Source of the DNA: Methylorubrum suomiense
GTDB taxonomy: Bacteria > Pseudomonadota > Alphaproteobacteria > Rhizobiales > Beijerinckiaceae
DNA length: 64,000 nt
NCBI RefSeq assembly: GCF_022179765.1
Contig: NZ_BPRE01000001.1
Location: 434,001-498,000, forward strand
Reading direction: 5' to 3'
In this document: in pieces, positions 62,628-64,000 of the stretch
Layout: every line of letters begins with the position of its first letter
Position numbering within the stretch: position 1 is the first letter of the stretch
Notes under the pieces: model-generated
What the model was told of the DNA's origin: nothing
The model's database searches: none
The model's input: the letters and a program-made list of their open reading frames with translations, nothing else
Translations under genes and position numbers: made by a program

Positions 62628-64000
62628 CTACCCCCGCGCAATCATCTCGCGGATCCGCAGCCCCAACGCCTCGATCACGAAGGGCTTCGTCAGCACCGCC
62701 ATGCCGGGCTCCAGATGGCCGTTGCCGACCGCGGCGTTCTCGGCGTAGCCGGTGATGAACAGCACCTTCAGGCTGGGGCGCGAGACGCGGGCCGCATCGG
62801 CCATCTGGCGACCGTTCATGCCGCCGGGCAGGCCCACATCGGTGATGAGCAGGTCGATCCGCACGTCCGATTGCAGCACTTGGAGTCCGGCCGCGCTGTC
62901 GGCGGCCTCGATGGCGGTGTAGCCGAGATCCTCCAGAACCTCGGTCACCAGCATCCGCACGGTCGGCTCATCGTCGACGATCAGCACCGTCTCGCCCTGC
63001 TCGGCCCGCGGGGCGTCGACCAGGGGGCCGAAGGGATCGGGCTCGGCGGCCGCGCCGTGATGGCGCGGCAGGTAGAGGCAGACCGTCGTGCCCTGGCCGA
63101 GCTCGGAATAGATCCGCACCTGCCCGCCGGACTGCTTGGCGAAGCCGTAGATCATCGAGAGGCCGAGGCCCGTGCCCTGCCCGGTGGGCTTCGTCGTGAA
63201 GAACGGGTCGAACGCCTTGGCGATCACCGCCGGGCTCATGCCGGTGCCGGTATCGGTCACGCAGAGCGAGAGATAGGCGCCCGGCGGCATGTCGTGGCGG
63301 CGCGCGGCGTGGTCGTCGAGCCACTTGTTGGCGGTCTCGATGGTGATGCGTCCGCCCTCCGGCATGGCGTCGCGGGCGTTGATGCAGAGGTTCAGCAGCG
63401 CGTTCTCGAGCTGGGGCGGATCGACCAGAGCGGGCCAGAGGCCGATGGCGCCGACGACCTCGATGGTCACGGTCGGCCCCACCGTGCGGCGGATCAACTC
63501 CTCCATGCCGGCGACCAAGCGATTCACGTCGGTGGGCTTGGGATCGAGCGTCTGGCGGCGGGAGAAGGCGAGCAGGCGGTGCGTCAGCGCGGCGGCGCGC
63601 TTGGCCGCCCCCTGCGCCGCGCCCATGTAGCGATCGACGTCCTTGAGCCGCCCCTGGCCGATGCGGGTCTGCATCAGTTCCAGCGAGCCGGAGATGCCGG
63701 CGAGAAGATTGTTGAAGTCGTGGGCGAGGCCGCCGGTCAGCTGGCCAACCGCCTCCATCTTCTGCGATTGCCGCAGCGCCTCCTCGGTCTGCATCAGGGC
63801 GCGGGTGCGGATGGCGACCTGCTCCTCCAGGGTCTCGTTCAGGTCGCGCAGGGCGTCTTGGGCCGCGCGCTGCTCGGTGATGTCGACATTGGTGCCGAAC
63901 CAGCGGATCACCGCACCAGCCTCGTCGCGGATCGGCACGATGCGGGTCAGGAACGGCCGGAAGATGCCGTCCGCCCCTCTCAGGGGGAAGGTCATCTCGA
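62628..64000 (-). CDS. hybrid sensor histidine kinase (5' part beyond window)
   Basis: The last 457 codons are visible and the frame runs off the right edge. From the N-terminal end: a PAS/PAC fragment (RIVPIRDEAGAVIRWFGTNVDIT), a coiled coil, HisKA with GGLAHDFNNLL, HATPase with NLCINARDAMPEGG and GQGTGLGLSMIYG, and a C-terminal receiver with LLITDVGLPGGMNGRQMAD. Receivers fused to the kinase C terminus usually modulate the phosphorelay. It ends 22 bases from the aldo/keto reductase stop, convergently. Confidence 0.92.
   Translation of the reverse strand, partial: EMTFPLRGADGIFRPFLTRIVPIRDEAGAVIRWFGTNVDITEQRAAQDALRDLNETLEEQVAIRTRALMQTEEALRQSQKMEAVGQLTGGLAHDFNNLLAGISGSLELMQTRIGQGRLKDVDRYMGAAQGAAKRAAALTHRLLAFSRRQTLDPKPTDVNRLVAGMEELIRRTVGPTVTIEVVGAIGLWPALVDPPQLENALLNLCINARDAMPEGGRITIETANKWLDDHAARRHDMPPGAYLSLCVTDTGTGMSPAVIAKAFDPFFTTKPTGQGTGLGLSMIYGFAKQSGGQVRIYSELGQGTTVCLYLPRHHGAAAEPDPFGPLVDAPRAEQGETVLIVDDEPTVRMLVTEVLEDLGYTAIEAADSAAGLQVLQSDVRIDLLITDVGLPGGMNGRQMADAARVSRPSLKVLFITGYAENAAVGNGHLEPGMAVLTKPFVIEALGLRIREMIARG

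Overview
The window is very GC-rich, densely packed chromosomal DNA of a Methylobacterium/Methylorubrum-type alphaproteobacterium. The evidence is a formaldehyde-activating-enzyme (Fae) family paralog, the aerobic (cob-type) cobalamin pathway, a cycHJKL-order cytochrome c maturation operon, a FeuP/FeuQ-like two-component system and a Rhodobacter-type gene transfer agent (GTA) cluster. All assignments come from reading the sequence; no database search was run.

Layout. 1-3.2 kb: the 3' end of a bacterial alpha-2-macroglobulin gene, then pbpC. 3.3-7.8 kb: an SMR (Gdx/SugE) exporter, a histidine phosphatase, an unrecognised conserved-looking gene, a DUF1007 + NicO metal-transport pair, and a DUF7002-like gene broken by one in-frame TAG. 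7.8-12.6 kb (minus): ccmI-ccmE-ccmF-ccmH. 12.7-16.1 kb (minus): PepSY protein, OmpR-type regulator, a small ORF, a DUF2335 protein and a sensor kinase. 16.5-35.4 kb (minus): a nearly complete GTA-like cluster (TerS, TerL, portal, prohead protease, capsid, connectors, tail genes, tape measure, hub, peptidase, megatron, glycine-rich fibre-like protein, endolysin, holin-like proteins). It has a sigma70-like promoter in front, and two secreted trypsin-like proteases sit on the opposite strand between the capsid and connector genes. 35.7-45.3 kb (minus): a cobalamin-riboswitch-controlled operon cbtB-cbtA-DUF1636-cobW-cobN-cobG-cobH-cobI-cobJ, with cobP-cobO divergent on the plus strand (45.4-46.5 kb).

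46.8-54.5 kb: a LysR regulator, a small hypothetical, a stand-alone PAS protein, a Fae paralog whose catalytic His position is Met, a small hypothetical, a lipoprotein, an alpha/beta hydrolase, and a secreted rhodanese translationally coupled to a YeeE/YedE transporter. 55.0-58.0 kb (minus): a secreted galactose-oxidase-like copper radical oxidase with three N-terminal beta-trefoil lectin domains. 58.8-64 kb: a chemotaxis receptor, a LysR regulator divergent from an aldo/keto reductase, and a hybrid histidine kinase that runs off the right edge.

How the genes work together. The riboswitch operon joins cobalt uptake (CbtAB), metal handling (CobW, DUF1636) and corrin-ring synthesis under B12 feedback. 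The ccm operon makes holocytochromes c, which methylotrophic oxidation needs. The GTA cluster would make small tailed particles. Its interruption by intact secreted proteases, the altered Fae paralog and the lectin-oxidase fusion are the least ordinary parts. No tRNA, rRNA, CRISPR array or insertion sequence was seen.
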